64,000 nucleotides of DNA from Myoxocephalus aenaeus. Taxonomy: Eukaryota; Chordata; Actinopteri; Perciformes; Cottidae. The notes beneath the pieces were generated by a model. That model worked only from the letters and a program-made list of their open reading frames with translations, was not told where the DNA came from and made no database searches. This document shows positions 1 to 8,872 of the stretch, in pieces. Location of the stretch: assembly GCA_038501785.1 (NCBI GenBank), contig JBAMJR010000517.1:1-64000 (forward strand). Direction: 5' to 3'. The translations under genes were made by a program, and so were the position numbers. Each line of letters opens with the position of its first letter. Position 1 is the first letter of the stretch.

Positions 1-2148
1 TTTCTTTTATCCAACGATGAGGCAAGGCTGCTTGAAAGGGGCCTCTTTTTTATTCCGACTCCTTCGGAAGTAGACAGGCCGATGCTTCGCAGAGACCTCT
101 ATAAGTACCACAGACGTCTCAAGCTCCTGGACCATTTTGATTTTAACACCAGTTTCAATAGGGAACCGTTCATTGGCCCATCGGGTTGGGAACCCAAATG
201 GGATAGTGTTTCGAAACCCTTTCAGAAACTGATCAAGTCCGACATTCGTGCTTTTGAGCGACTCGGTTGGAACAGTGAGAAGGAGAGGAATTTATCTGTT
301 GGCGAGAGGGCAGCATTGCAGAAATTGAAATCTAATAGAGACATTGTTATTAAACCGGCAGATAAGGGTTCAAAGATAGTTATAATGGATAGACATCAGT
401 ACCTTACCGAGGCCTACAGACAGCTCAACAACGTGGCGCATTACTTGCCTCTTTCCGGATCCCTGCAGATGGAAAATCAGATCACCATCAGGGGGATCCT
501 GGAACACTTGTACAGAAATAAAATCATTACAGCAAAACAAATGCGTTACCTGTCTGGTGAGGACCCTCCACGCCCACGACAATTCTACCTGTTACCAAAG
601 ATTCACAAGAATCCTGAGACGTGGACGGTCCCGCACTTGATTCCTCCCGGCAGACCGATTGTCTCCGACTGCGGCAGTGAGTCGTGCAGGATAGCGGAAT
701 ATATTGATTTTTACCTGAACCCTCTGTCACAGAAGCATGACAGCTATATTAAAGACACTTATGAGTTTGTCTCAAGATTAAAACATCTTTTTTTGCCACC
801 TGGTAGTCTGCTTTTTTCCATTGACATTGATGCCCTTTATACTAACATTGAGACTCGTTTGGGCCTCAAGGCCATTCGAGAGATTTTTCTGCAACATCCT
901 GATTCTACTAGACCAGATGAGGCCCTTCTTACCCTTTTAGAGCTAGGACTTAACCGTAATGATTTCGAGTTTGATTCCCGTTTCTTTCTTCAAGTCCATG
1001 GTACCGCCATGGGGAAGAAGTTCGCCCCGGCGTATGCCAATATCTACATGGCAGACTGGGAACGGACGGTTTTTCCCAAGTGCAGCCTGTTGCCCAGTTT
1101 TTATGTTCGGTACCTGGATGACATTTTTGGGGTTTGGGAACATTCAGAGGCCACTTTTGGCGAGTTTATTGCAGTTCTTAACCACCACCACCCGTCCATC
1201 ACTGTTAAATTTAATCTCCAAACGGAGAAGATTGAGTTCCTGGACACTGAGGTCTTCCTTATTAAACAGGACAATGGGGGCAGTGGCCTAGGGACCAGAG
1301 TCTATTTTAAGCCGACCGACACCCACGCACTGTTACATAAATCCAGTTACCATCCGAAACACACATTTCGAGGCATCGTAAAATCACAACTTATACGTTA
1401 CCTCAGGATTTGTACATTGCCAGGGGATGTCGCGTCGGCAACTAAGACTCTCTTCCGGGCACTCCGACACCGGGGGTATAGTAGAACTTTCCTCCGGCTA
1501 ATTAAAGCAGAGGTGCACCGGGAATTCCATCTAGGGCCAAGGCCGGAGAGAGTAGAGCGGGAAGTCCGCTTGCTCCCTCTGGTGTCCACATTTTCCCCAG
1601 CCTCCAGGTCTCTGAATAGCAAAATAAAATCCAATTTCAAGATTGTACAGAATCAGGTGGCACCGCTCGCTGAGTTCCGGACTATATCAGCTTTTAGGAG
1701 GAACAAAAATCTTAAGGACCTCTTAGTCCGGGCCTCCCTTGGGAAACGCCAGCCAGGGAGACTTGCCCAACATTTTAAAAGCACCAAGTTTTTGGTGAAC
1801 TCTCATACTCACCTGAGTGCGCCGGTCTCCTTTGTGACCAGGCCCGAGTCGGTGAATGTGGTCTATTGCATTGAGTGTGGGACCTGTGGAAAATTGTATA
1901 TTGGTCAGACTAAAAACCAACTGATCTCCAGGTTAAAACAACATCTCTACCTCATCAATAAAACCACCAGGAATACCCACCTCTATGCACATTTTAGACT
2001 ACATGAGAGTACAAGTGCATTCATCATGGGTCTAGAGTCAGAAATCTGGTGGTCCACCAGACAGAGATTGGCCAGGGAGAGATTTTGGATTATGAGGCTA
2101 AAAACATTCCATCCCTTTGGCCTCAATCAGGTGTACCCGCACCAATAA
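1..2148 (+). CDS. PLE reverse transcriptase with C-terminal GIY-YIG endonuclease (copy 1, 5' partial)
   Basis: The frame is open from base 1. The first Met is at 82, but the 27 codons before it already read as the conserved PLE lead-in (LLSNDEARLLERG, then FFIPTP), so that Met is not the true start. Numbering from it: a DKGSKIVIMD block at about 94-103, LPKIHK at 171-176, catalytic FSIDIDALYTNI at 245-256, GTAMGKKFAPAYANIYM at 307-323 and the YLDD box at 344-347. The C-terminus is a GIY-YIG nuclease: VYCIECGTCGKLYIGQT at about 594-610, then an Arg/His helix and a C-terminal FGLN motif. RT plus GIY-YIG in this order defines endonuclease-bearing Penelope-like elements. It should copy element RNA by target-primed reverse transcription. 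I see no disabling lesion. The clade (Neptune- or Poseidon-like) cannot be set by eye. Confidence 0.9.
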   Translation, partial: FLLSNDEARLLERGLFFIPTPSEVDRPMLRRDLYKYHRRLKLLDHFDFNTSFNREPFIGPSGWEPKWDSVSKPFQKLIKSDIRAFERLGWNSEKERNLSVGERAALQKLKSNRDIVIKPADKGSKIVIMDRHQYLTEAYRQLNNVAHYLPLSGSLQMENQITIRGILEHLYRNKIITAKQMRYLSGEDPPRPRQFYLLPKIHKNPETWTVPHLIPPGRPIVSDCGSESCRIAEYIDFYLNPLSQKHDSYIKDTYEFVSRLKHLFLPPGSLLFSIDIDALYTNIETRLGLKAIREIFLQHPDSTRPDEALLTLLELGLNRNDFEFDSRFFLQVHGTAMGKKFAPAYANIYMADWERTVFPKCSLLPSFYVRYLDDIFGVWEHSEATFGEFIAVLNHHHPSITVKFNLQTEKIEFLDTEVFLIKQDNGGSGLGTRVYFKPTDTHALLHKSSYHPKHTFRGIVKSQLIRYLRICTLPGDVASATKTLFRALRHRGYSRTFLRLIKAEVHREFHLGPRPERVEREVRLLPLVSTFSPASRSLNSKIKSNFKIVQNQVAPLAEFRTISAFRRNKNLKDLLVRASLGKRQPGRLAQHFKSTKFLVNSHTHLSAPVSFVTRPESVNVVYCIECGTCGKLYIGQTKNQLISRLKQHLYLINKTTRNTHLYAHFRLHESTSAFIMGLESEIWWSTRQRLARERFWIMRLKTFHPFGLNQVYPHQ

Positions 2149-2326
2149 AAACCCTCTTCTCCGATCCATCTTTGAGGTTGGCAGGATACACCTCTCTCTG
2201 AGACACCCTGAAAAAATAAAACATTTACTTACCTGTTTGGATATGCCGAGTGCTTTTACTTTGTGTGCCCGTGCGTTCCGGCTGTCCTTGGACAGCAGGA
2301 GTTTTAATTTTCCCCTGCACCTAACC
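2149..2326 (+). other. 3' UTR of family 1, copy 1, with terminal hairpin
   Basis: This short 3' UTR holds AATAAA (2215-2220) and a perfect 7-bp hairpin, GCTGTCC-TT-GGACAGC, at 2281-2296. It ends with CAC followed by CTAACC. The same segment recurs at 7555-7732 and 12961-13138. A 3'-terminal hairpin is a plausible RT recognition element, by analogy with other target-primed retroelements. Confidence 0.6.
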
Positions 2327-3466
2327 TGCCAGCGCCACAAAGATGCACTGGGTTTTGTCTAATTTAAATGGTTGAGAGTTTTTGTTCCTAGTGAATTCTT
2401 GGAATCCATCCTGGGATACTAAAGTATTTAATACAATTCCCAATGATGGTTTATCCTTTGCACCCTGGGGGATTTATTGAGGTGCTTCTTATTAATTTAT
2501 TCTGGGACACATCTTCTCTTTTAGTTTTTGTTGATAACATTATACTGGCTTTCTGGAACTTTAAAAGGGCTTTTTGCCTTGTTCCAGCTCTTTCGGCCAG
2601 GAACGGTTACCAGGGTTAATTCCATCCAGGTGCTTCTGGTTTCCCCTGATTACTTTGCCTGTGGACAGCTGCAATCATTTGAGCTTGATTGCAGGGAGAG
2701 GGCTGTGATCACTTGGTGGCTTGATTACCTGAGCTTTCACCTATCAGAACTACAGGGCGTGGCTTTCTGGGAGGCCTTATATACTTCCTACTTTTTCATT
2801 TTCACTTCTATTCTCCTCTGAAGAAGGCGAAACGCCGAAACGTTAGGAGCTCCACTTGTTTTAATACTGTTTTAATATTAGTCCCACTGGCTTCTATACA
2901 GAAAGCTTGGACTCAGTTTGTCTCTAGGGTTGTTCTATTAAACATTCTTTTGTTCCTTCTTTTAGTACAGCTTCTATGTTAGCTGGTCTGCACTGTTCTT
3001 TGCCAATTTTCGGGGGAGGAGAGTGGTCTCCCAATAACCCCGCAGTCCTCGCTTACATAGCTTTAGAGTGTGTGTGGGCTTTTTGTGCCTTGCCATTGCA
3101 GAGTGCCTCCATTTTGGAGGGTTTCTTTTTTAAAAAACGTATTACGTGTTTGCAGTGTTTGCACAGTGCTAGTGGCACGAGTGCCTTGTCCGAGTTACTG
3201 CCGGGGGTGGGGCCGCCTCGGACCACGATTTTATTGGTTACCTTGCAGACAGGAGGAACAATATGTATTGAACAGCGGCTGGATCCCCGCTGTTATTTTA
3301 ATATCAGACTGAGCCCGGTTCTTCCGGATTTTTATTTACCCGGAAGATAACCTTTTACCCTTTGGGGTATTTTAGAGGTTTAGACCAGTGGGTTTAGAAA
3401 ATATTTATATTTTAATATATTTATATTTTAATTTTTTAACATCCAGGTTTTGCCTTTATAAAGGCT
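2327..3466 (+). promoter_or_regulatory. 5' leader (pLTR-like region) of family 1, copy 2
   Basis: A 1.1-kb segment between the end of copy 1 and the ORF1 start, with no convincing long gene. It contains the hammerhead-like fold at 2813-2849 and a very A/T-rich tract at about 3400-3440 before the ORF1 Met. The ORF1 Met has purine at -3 and G at +4, a good context. PLE promoters usually lie in such a repeated leader, but no promoter box can be assigned with confidence. Confidence 0.5.
2813..2849 (+). ncRNA. Hammerhead-ribozyme-like fold, family 1 copy 2
   Basis: Stem I CTCCT (2813-2817) pairs with AGGAG (2845-2849). The core CTGAAGA (2818-2824) fits CUGANGA. Stem II GGCG-AAA-CGCC is at 2826-2836. 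GAAA is at 2837-2840, then CGTT, giving a predicted cleavage after T2844. Stem III is only the self-complementary ACGT, the minimal form that in known PLE hammerheads is thought to work as a dimer. One extra A (2825) sits between the core and stem II, a deviation from the textbook core. Confidence 0.7.
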
Positions 3467-5350
3467 ATGGAGGATTGGACCACGGTGGTCAGGAGGGGAA
3501 GGGGGAGGAGAGGGGCAGTTCCCCACCGGAATCACAGGGAGGGACGAGGTCCCCCACCGCCTGTTAGGGGAAGGAGGGTCCCAGAGGGTGAGGGAACATT
3601 GGCCCACCCACCGGAGAGATTAGAAAAAATATATTTTAAGTTGCTTCAAGCCATTCACCATGCAGAAGTGATTGAGAATACTTTTCGTACCAACTGCTTT
3701 CCAGCAGGCATGTGGAGGCAGGTTAATAAACTTACATCTTTTATTAAACCTTCATCTCCCAATGCGGCCACCACACTGAGAGTGAGGAATGGGACCGTTC
3801 AGTGGATGTGGAATAACATGAACATCCTTAAAGAGCACTACGACTCGGTGATTGCCCTCGCTCTTGAGGGACTCCCGGGGTTTGATGGGGTGGCTTGGGA
3901 GAGAGCGTTGGCCTATGGTGGAGGCAGATATAAAAAACGTCTTACCGACTCCTCTATACTGTCCCTCTCGACCTTGGTGGGACGACCCCTGCGGAATCAG
4001 GGACGGAGGCCGGATGTTGGGGAGTTGAGGGAGGAGGATTGGCCCCTGTTGCCACCTGCGGACCGGGGGCCCGGGGTAACTCCCATACCCCTTCCTCGGA
4101 GACTTCCTAGGGCACGTCCACCACAGGTTAGGCCTGTTCCTACGGCTGACCCTTTGGTTGCCTCGATCCCTAACCCTGACCCTCACCTGGGCTCTAACCA
4201 CAACCACCTTCTTGGTCCTGGTGGAACTCATGGGCCGGTGTTGGGCCCCAATCCCGGCCCTGGCCCTGACCACAACCACTTCCGGGGTCCTGGTGGGACC
4301 CTTGACCCCGGTTCGGGCCCTAATCCCAACCTCATTCCCGTACCTGCCCCTCACCAGAGCCCCCCCTCCCTCTCTGTGCCTGTACGGAGCCCTGGTCCAG
4401 GGTCTGGCCAGGTCTCGCTTCTTGGCCCGATCCCCAGTGCCTCGCCTCGGGTGTTGCCTATCCAGGGCACCCCTCCAGTGACCCGTAATAAGACTCTGCG
4501 GATCTGCATAGCAGACATCCATTTGGCCGATAGGCAACGAGCTGCTCTTTCTAGCAGTCTGGACAGCAATTTGGGCTTCCGTCCTAATTTTAATTTGGAA
4601 ATGTCGGAGAGCTTGGACGGGAGTGGGGTGGGGCTTTCTGAGACCATCGATCGTTCCGGGGTTGGGGGTAGAGAGGCCCCACAGACCAATGTGGCGGTGG
4701 AAGTTCCTCGGTCTCGGCTTTTGGAGGAGAGTTTGGGGTCCGACTTGGGGGAGGCCTCCGTCCGGGTGCGGGAGGGTCGACTGGAGGGGGGCCCAGTCCC
4801 CCTAGTGCAAAAACCTACCCGCCACTGTACCACATTCCAGAAGGTGACACAGTGGGAACTGGAGCTTAAACTACCAGTTGTAGTGTTGGGGGACTCCAAT
4901 CTTTCTAGGATTCCACCTTACCATTTTCCCATGGTACAGATTGATTGCTTTCCTGGGGCCCAGATTCATCACATCAAGGAGATTCTTCTTAAATTGGATC
5001 CCTGTCTGTCTACCCAGAAAGTGATTTTATCTGTAGGCCTGAATAATTGCCTGAGGGGGAATCAGCTCGCGACCATGAAAAAGCAGTTTCAACAACTTAT
5101 GTCGCGGGCTAAAACAGTCTTCCCCCGGGCTGAAATTGTTGTCCCCCTTATCCAGTTTTCAGCTGGGCTTCCGCCGAGGGCCAAAAATCTGTTGCAGGAT
5201 CTTAACCCCTTCTTGGAGGGGAACTACAGAACCCTTAAAGGAATTGACCAAGACCAATTTTGTGTTCACCCAGGGGACCCCGTGCATTGGACAACAGCCA
5301 CGGCTAACAAAATCCTCCTTTCCTGGATGTCTCTTTTAAACTTGGAATAG
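3467..5350 (+). CDS. PLE ORF1 protein with helical domain and SGNH-hydrolase-like C-terminus (copy 2)
   Basis: 627 residues. Residues 1-45 are Arg/Gly-rich (RRGRGRRG) and probably basic and nucleic-acid binding. Residues 47-170 form a predicted helical domain with IHH, FIKP and EHYDSVI signatures shared with the family 2 ORF1. Residues 190-340 are Pro-rich with imperfect GPGG/DHNH repeats. Residues 465-627 look like an SGNH/GDSL esterase: VVLGDSN (GDS at 475-477), GLNN (524-527, in place of GxND) and DPVH (604-607, the D-x-x-H block). Comparable esterase modules occur in ORF1 of CR1-type LINEs; in a PLE it is unexpected. The ORF ends LLNLE-stop, with a frameshift heptamer three codons before the stop, so a fraction may be made as an ORF1-RT fusion. 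The function is inferred. Confidence 0.8.
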   Translation: MEDWTTVVRRGRGRRGAVPHRNHREGRGPPPPVRGRRVPEGEGTLAHPPERLEKIYFKLLQAIHHAEVIENTFRTNCFPAGMWRQVNKLTSFIKPSSPNAATTLRVRNGTVQWMWNNMNILKEHYDSVIALALEGLPGFDGVAWERALAYGGGRYKKRLTDSSILSLSTLVGRPLRNQGRRPDVGELREEDWPLLPPADRGPGVTPIPLPRRLPRARPPQVRPVPTADPLVASIPNPDPHLGSNHNHLLGPGGTHGPVLGPNPGPGPDHNHFRGPGGTLDPGSGPNPNLIPVPAPHQSPPSLSVPVRSPGPGSGQVSLLGPIPSASPRVLPIQGTPPVTRNKTLRICIADIHLADRQRAALSSSLDSNLGFRPNFNLEMSESLDGSGVGLSETIDRSGVGGREAPQTNVAVEVPRSRLLEESLGSDLGEASVRVREGRLEGGPVPLVQKPTRHCTTFQKVTQWELELKLPVVVLGDSNLSRIPPYHFPMVQIDCFPGAQIHHIKEILLKLDPCLSTQKVILSVGLNNCLRGNQLATMKKQFQQLMSRAKTVFPRAEIVVPLIQFSAGLPPRAKNLLQDLNPFLEGNYRTLKGIDQDQFCVHPGDPVHWTTATANKILLSWMSLLNLE

Positions 5351-7554
5351 GGGGACCTAGAGCGCAGACTCAGCCCCATTCCAGCATCTTAAATCTTTCA
5401 TCTTCTTTTCTTTTATCCAACGATGAGGCAAGGCTGCTTGAAAGGGGCCTCTTTTTTATTCCGACTCCTTCGGAAGTAGACAGGCCGATGCTTCGCAGAG
5501 ACCTCTATAAGTACCACAGACGTCTCAAGCTCCTGGACCATTTTGATTTTAACACCAGTTTCAATAGGGAACCGTTCATTGGCCCATCGGGTTGGGAACC
5601 CAAATGGGATAGTGTTTCGAAACCCTTTCAGAAACTGATCAAGTCCGACATTCGTGCTTTTGAGCGACTCGGTTGGAACAGTGAGAAGGAGAGGAATTTA
5701 TCTGTTGGCGAGAGGGCAGCATTGCAGAAATTGAAATCTAATAGAGACATTGTTATTAAACCGGCAGATAAGGGTTCAAAGATAGTTATAATGGATAGAC
5801 ATCAGTACCTTACCGAGGCCTACAGACAGCTCAACAACGTGGCGCATTACTTGCCTCTTTCCGGATCCCTGCAGATGGAAAATCAGATCACCATCAGGGG
5901 GATCCTGGAACACTTGTACAGAAATAAAATCATTACAGCAAAACAAATGCGTTACCTGTCTGGTGAGGACCCTCCACGCCCACGACAATTCTACCTGTTA
6001 CCAAAGATTCACAAGAATCCTGAGACGTGGACGGTCCCGCACTTGATTCCTCCCGGCAGACCGATTGTCTCCGACTGCGGCAGTGAGTCGTGCAGGATAG
6101 CGGAATATATTGATTTTTACCTGAACCCTCTGTCACAGAAGCATGACAGCTATATTAAAGACACTTATGAGTTTGTCTCAAGATTAAAACATCTTTTTTT
6201 GCCACCTGGTAGTCTGCTTTTTTCCATTGACATTGATGCCCTTTATACTAACATTGAGACTCGTTTGGGCCTCAAGGCCATTCGAGAGATTTTTCTGCAA
6301 CATCCTGATTCTACTAGACCAGATGAGGCCCTTCTTACCCTTTTAGAGCTAGGACTTAACCGTAATGATTTCGAGTTTGATTCCCGTTTCTTTCTTCAAG
6401 TCCATGGTACCGCCATGGGGAAGAAGTTCGCCCCGGCGTATGCCAATATCTACATGGCAGACTGGGAACGGACGGTTTTTCCCAAGTGCAGCCTGTTGCC
6501 CAGTTTTTATGTTCGGTACCTGGATGACATTTTTGGGGTTTGGGAACATTCAGAGGCCACTTTTGGCGAGTTTATTGCAGTTCTTAACCACCACCACCCG
6601 TCCATCACTGTTAAATTTAATCTCCAAACGGAGAAGATTGAGTTCCTGGACACTGAGGTCTTCCTTATTAAACAGGACAATGGGGGCAGTGGCCTAGGGA
6701 CCAGAGTCTATTTTAAGCCGACCGACACCCACGCACTGTTACATAAATCCAGTTACCATCCGAAACACACATTTCGAGGCATCGTAAAATCACAACTTAT
6801 ACGTTACCTCAGGATTTGTACATTGCCAGGGGATGTCGCGTCGGCAACTAAGACTCTCTTCCGGGCACTCCGACACCGGGGGTATAGTAGAACTTTCCTC
6901 CGGCTAATTAAAGCAGAGGTGCACCGGGAATTCCATCTAGGGCCAAGGCCGGAGAGAGTAGAGCGGGAAGTCCGCTTGCTCCCTCTGGTGTCCACATTTT
7001 CCCCAGCCTCCAGGTCTCTGAATAGCAAAATAAAATCCAATTTCAAGATTGTACAGAATCAGGTGGCACCGCTCGCTGAGTTCCGGACTATATCAGCTTT
7101 TAGGAGGAACAAAAATCTTAAGGACCTCTTAGTCCGGGCCTCCCTTGGGAAACGCCAGCCAGGGAGACTTGCCCAACATTTTAAAAGCACCAAGTTTTTG
7201 GTGAACTCTCATACTCACCTGAGTGCGCCGGTCTCCTTTGTGACCAGGCCCGAGTCGGTGAATGTGGTCTATTGCATTGAGTGTGGGACCTGTGGAAAAT
7301 TGTATATTGGTCAGACTAAAAACCAACTGATCTCCAGGTTAAAACAACATCTCTACCTCATCAATAAAACCACCAGGAATACCCACCTCTATGCACATTT
7401 TAGACTACATGAGAGTACAAGTGCATTCATCATGGGTCTAGAGTCAGAAATCTGGTGGTCCACCAGACAGAGATTGGCCAGGGAGAGATTTTGGATTATG
7501 AGGCTAAAAACATTCCATCCCTTTGGCCTCAATCAGGTGTACCCGCACCAATAA
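5308..7554 (+). CDS. PLE reverse transcriptase/GIY-YIG endonuclease (copy 2), entered by -1 frameshift
   Basis: The frame is open from 5308 (after TAA at 5305-5307) to the stop at 7552-7554 and overlaps the end of ORF1 by 43 nt, in the -1 frame relative to ORF1. The first Met is at 5488, but the conserved PLE N-terminal text (ILNLSS, then LLSNDEARLLERG) lies upstream of it, so initiation at 5488 would remove family-conserved sequence. Entry by -1 frameshifting at 5335-5341 fits better. The domain order and catalytic motifs (FSIDID, YLDD, VYCIECGTCGKLYIGQT) are identical to copy 1. The product should prime at a nicked or exposed DNA end and copy element RNA. Confidence 0.9.
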   Translation, partial: QNPPFLDVSFKLGIGGPRAQTQPHSSILNLSSSFLLSNDEARLLERGLFFIPTPSEVDRPMLRRDLYKYHRRLKLLDHFDFNTSFNREPFIGPSGWEPKWDSVSKPFQKLIKSDIRAFERLGWNSEKERNLSVGERAALQKLKSNRDIVIKPADKGSKIVIMDRHQYLTEAYRQLNNVAHYLPLSGSLQMENQITIRGILEHLYRNKIITAKQMRYLSGEDPPRPRQFYLLPKIHKNPETWTVPHLIPPGRPIVSDCGSESCRIAEYIDFYLNPLSQKHDSYIKDTYEFVSRLKHLFLPPGSLLFSIDIDALYTNIETRLGLKAIREIFLQHPDSTRPDEALLTLLELGLNRNDFEFDSRFFLQVHGTAMGKKFAPAYANIYMADWERTVFPKCSLLPSFYVRYLDDIFGVWEHSEATFGEFIAVLNHHHPSITVKFNLQTEKIEFLDTEVFLIKQDNGGSGLGTRVYFKPTDTHALLHKSSYHPKHTFRGIVKSQLIRYLRICTLPGDVASATKTLFRALRHRGYSRTFLRLIKAEVHREFHLGPRPERVEREVRLLPLVSTFSPASRSLNSKIKSNFKIVQNQVAPLAEFRTISAFRRNKNLKDLLVRASLGKRQPGRLAQHFKSTKFLVNSHTHLSAPVSFVTRPESVNVVYCIECGTCGKLYIGQTKNQLISRLKQHLYLINKTTRNTHLYAHFRLHESTSAFIMGLESEIWWSTRQRLARERFWIMRLKTFHPFGLNQVYPHQ
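5335..5382 (+). promoter_or_regulatory. -1 programmed ribosomal frameshift signal between ORF1 and RT (copy 2)
   Basis: The heptamer T TTA AAC (5335-5341) is phased exactly as X XXY YYZ in the ORF1 frame, three codons before the ORF1 stop (5348-5350). Slipping back one base enters the RT frame. Directly downstream, GGAAT-A-GGGG (5344-5353) pairs with CCCC-ATTCC (5374-5382): nine base pairs with one bulged A and a 20-nt loop. U UUA AAC is among the most efficient known eukaryotic -1 slippery sequences. The lower stem starts 2 nt after the heptamer and the G/C part 8 nt after it. Confidence 0.75.
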
Positions 7555-7732
7555 AAACCCTCTTCTCCGATCCATCTTTGAGGTTGGCAGGATACACCTC
7601 TCTCTGAGACACCCTGAAAAAATAAAACATTTACTTACCTGTTTGGATATGCCGAGTGCTTTTACTTTGTGTGCCCGTGCGTTCCGGCTGTCCTTGGACA
7701 GCAGGAGTTTTAATTTTCCCCTGCACCTAACC
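7555..7732 (+). other. 3' UTR of family 1, copy 2
   Basis: Same content as the 3' UTR of copy 1: AATAAA, perfect 7-bp hairpin at 7687-7702 and terminal CTAACC at 7727-7732 directly against the leader of copy 3. Confidence 0.6.
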
Positions 7733-8872
7733 TGCCAGCGCCACAAAGATGCACTGGGTTTTGTCTAATTTAAATGGTTGAGAGTTTTTGTTCCTAGTGA
7801 ATTCTTGGAATCCATCCTGGGATACTAAAGTATTTAATACAATTCCCAATGATGGTTTATCCTTTGCACCCTGGGGGATTTATTGAGGTGCTTCTTATTA
7901 ATTTATTCTGGGACACATCTTCTCTTTTAGTTTTTGTTGATAACATTATACTGGCTTTCTGGAACTTTAAAAGGGCTTTTTGCCTTGTTCCAGCTCTTTC
8001 GGCCAGGAACGGTTACCAGGGTTAATTCCATCCAGGTGCTTCTGGTTTCCCCTGATTACTTTGCCTGTGGACAGCTGCAATCATTTGAGCTTGATTGCAG
8101 GGAGAGGGCTGTGATCACTTGGTGGCTTGATTACCTGAGCTTTCACCTATCAGAACTACAGGGCGTGGCTTTCTGGGAGGCCTTATATACTTCCTACTTT
8201 TTCATTTTCACTTCTATTCTCCTCTGAAGAAGGCGAAACGCCGAAACGTTAGGAGCTCCACTTGTTTTAATACTGTTTTAATATTAGTCCCACTGGCTTC
8301 TATACAGAAAGCTTGGACTCAGTTTGTCTCTAGGGTTGTTCTATTAAACATTCTTTTGTTCCTTCTTTTAGTACAGCTTCTATGTTAGCTGGTCTGCACT
8401 GTTCTTTGCCAATTTTCGGGGGAGGAGAGTGGTCTCCCAATAACCCCGCAGTCCTCGCTTACATAGCTTTAGAGTGTGTGTGGGCTTTTTGTGCCTTGCC
8501 ATTGCAGAGTGCCTCCATTTTGGAGGGTTTCTTTTTTAAAAAACGTATTACGTGTTTGCAGTGTTTGCACAGTGCTAGTGGCACGAGTGCCTTGTCCGAG
8601 TTACTGCCGGGGGTGGGGCCGCCTCGGACCACGATTTTATTGGTTACCTTGCAGACAGGAGGAACAATATGTATTGAACAGCGGCTGGATCCCCGCTGTT
8701 ATTTTAATATCAGACTGAGCCCGGTTCTTCCGGATTTTTATTTACCCGGAAGATAACCTTTTACCCTTTGGGGTATTTTAGAGGTTTAGACCAGTGGGTT
8801 TAGAAAATATTTATATTTTAATATATTTATATTTTAATTTTTTAACATCCAGGTTTTGCCTTTATAAAGGCT
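7733..8872 (+). promoter_or_regulatory. 5' leader of family 1, copy 3
   Basis: Same leader as in copy 2, with the hammerhead-like fold at 8219-8255 and an A/T-rich tract just before ORF1. No additional gene is seen. Confidence 0.5.
8219..8255 (+). ncRNA. Hammerhead-ribozyme-like fold, family 1 copy 3
   Basis: Same fold as at 2813-2849: CTCCT/AGGAG stem I, CTGAAGA core, GGCG/CGCC stem II, GAAA, and a minimal ACGT stem III. Predicted cleavage is after 8250. Confidence 0.7.

Larger units (their letters stand above)
1..2326 (+). mobile_element. Family 1 Penelope-like element, copy 1 (3' part only)
   Basis: The window opens inside the RT frame of this copy. From base 1 to the junction at 2326 the sequence matches the next two copies at +5406 and +10812. 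It contains the RT/GIY-YIG frame, a 3' UTR with AATAAA at 2215-2220, a terminal hairpin at 2281-2296 and a final CTAACC (2321-2326) that looks like one telomeric unit. The next copy's leader starts immediately after. Its ORF1 lies outside the window to the left. Confidence 0.85.
2327..7732 (+). mobile_element. Family 1 Penelope-like element, copy 2 (complete 5,406-bp unit)
   Basis: Complete unit in the order 5' leader (2327-3466) with hammerhead-like fold, ORF1 (3467-5350), overlapping RT/GIY-YIG frame (5308-7554), and 3' UTR with hairpin ending CTAACC at 7727-7732. It joins copy 3 head to tail with no spacer beyond that hexamer. ORF1 and RT translations are identical to those of copy 3. The boundaries are set by where copy 3 departs from the repeat at 13139. 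Confidence 0.85.

Noticed and set aside
82..84. Met at 82 (5488, 10894) as the RT start
   Set aside because: The frame is open upstream and encodes conserved PLE N-terminal sequence; a frameshift from ORF1 explains expression better.
2976..3350. 124-codon ORF in the family 1 leader
   Set aside because: No motif; overlaps another equally plausible short frame, and the region is the regulatory leader between element copies.
3752..4537. 261-codon minus-strand ORF opposite the Pro-rich part of ORF1
   Set aside because: Shadow of a biased G/C-rich coding region; no motif, and the plus strand has the supported gene. The same applies at 9158-9943 and to the minus-strand ORFs opposite the family 2 ORF1 (for example 18886-19677).
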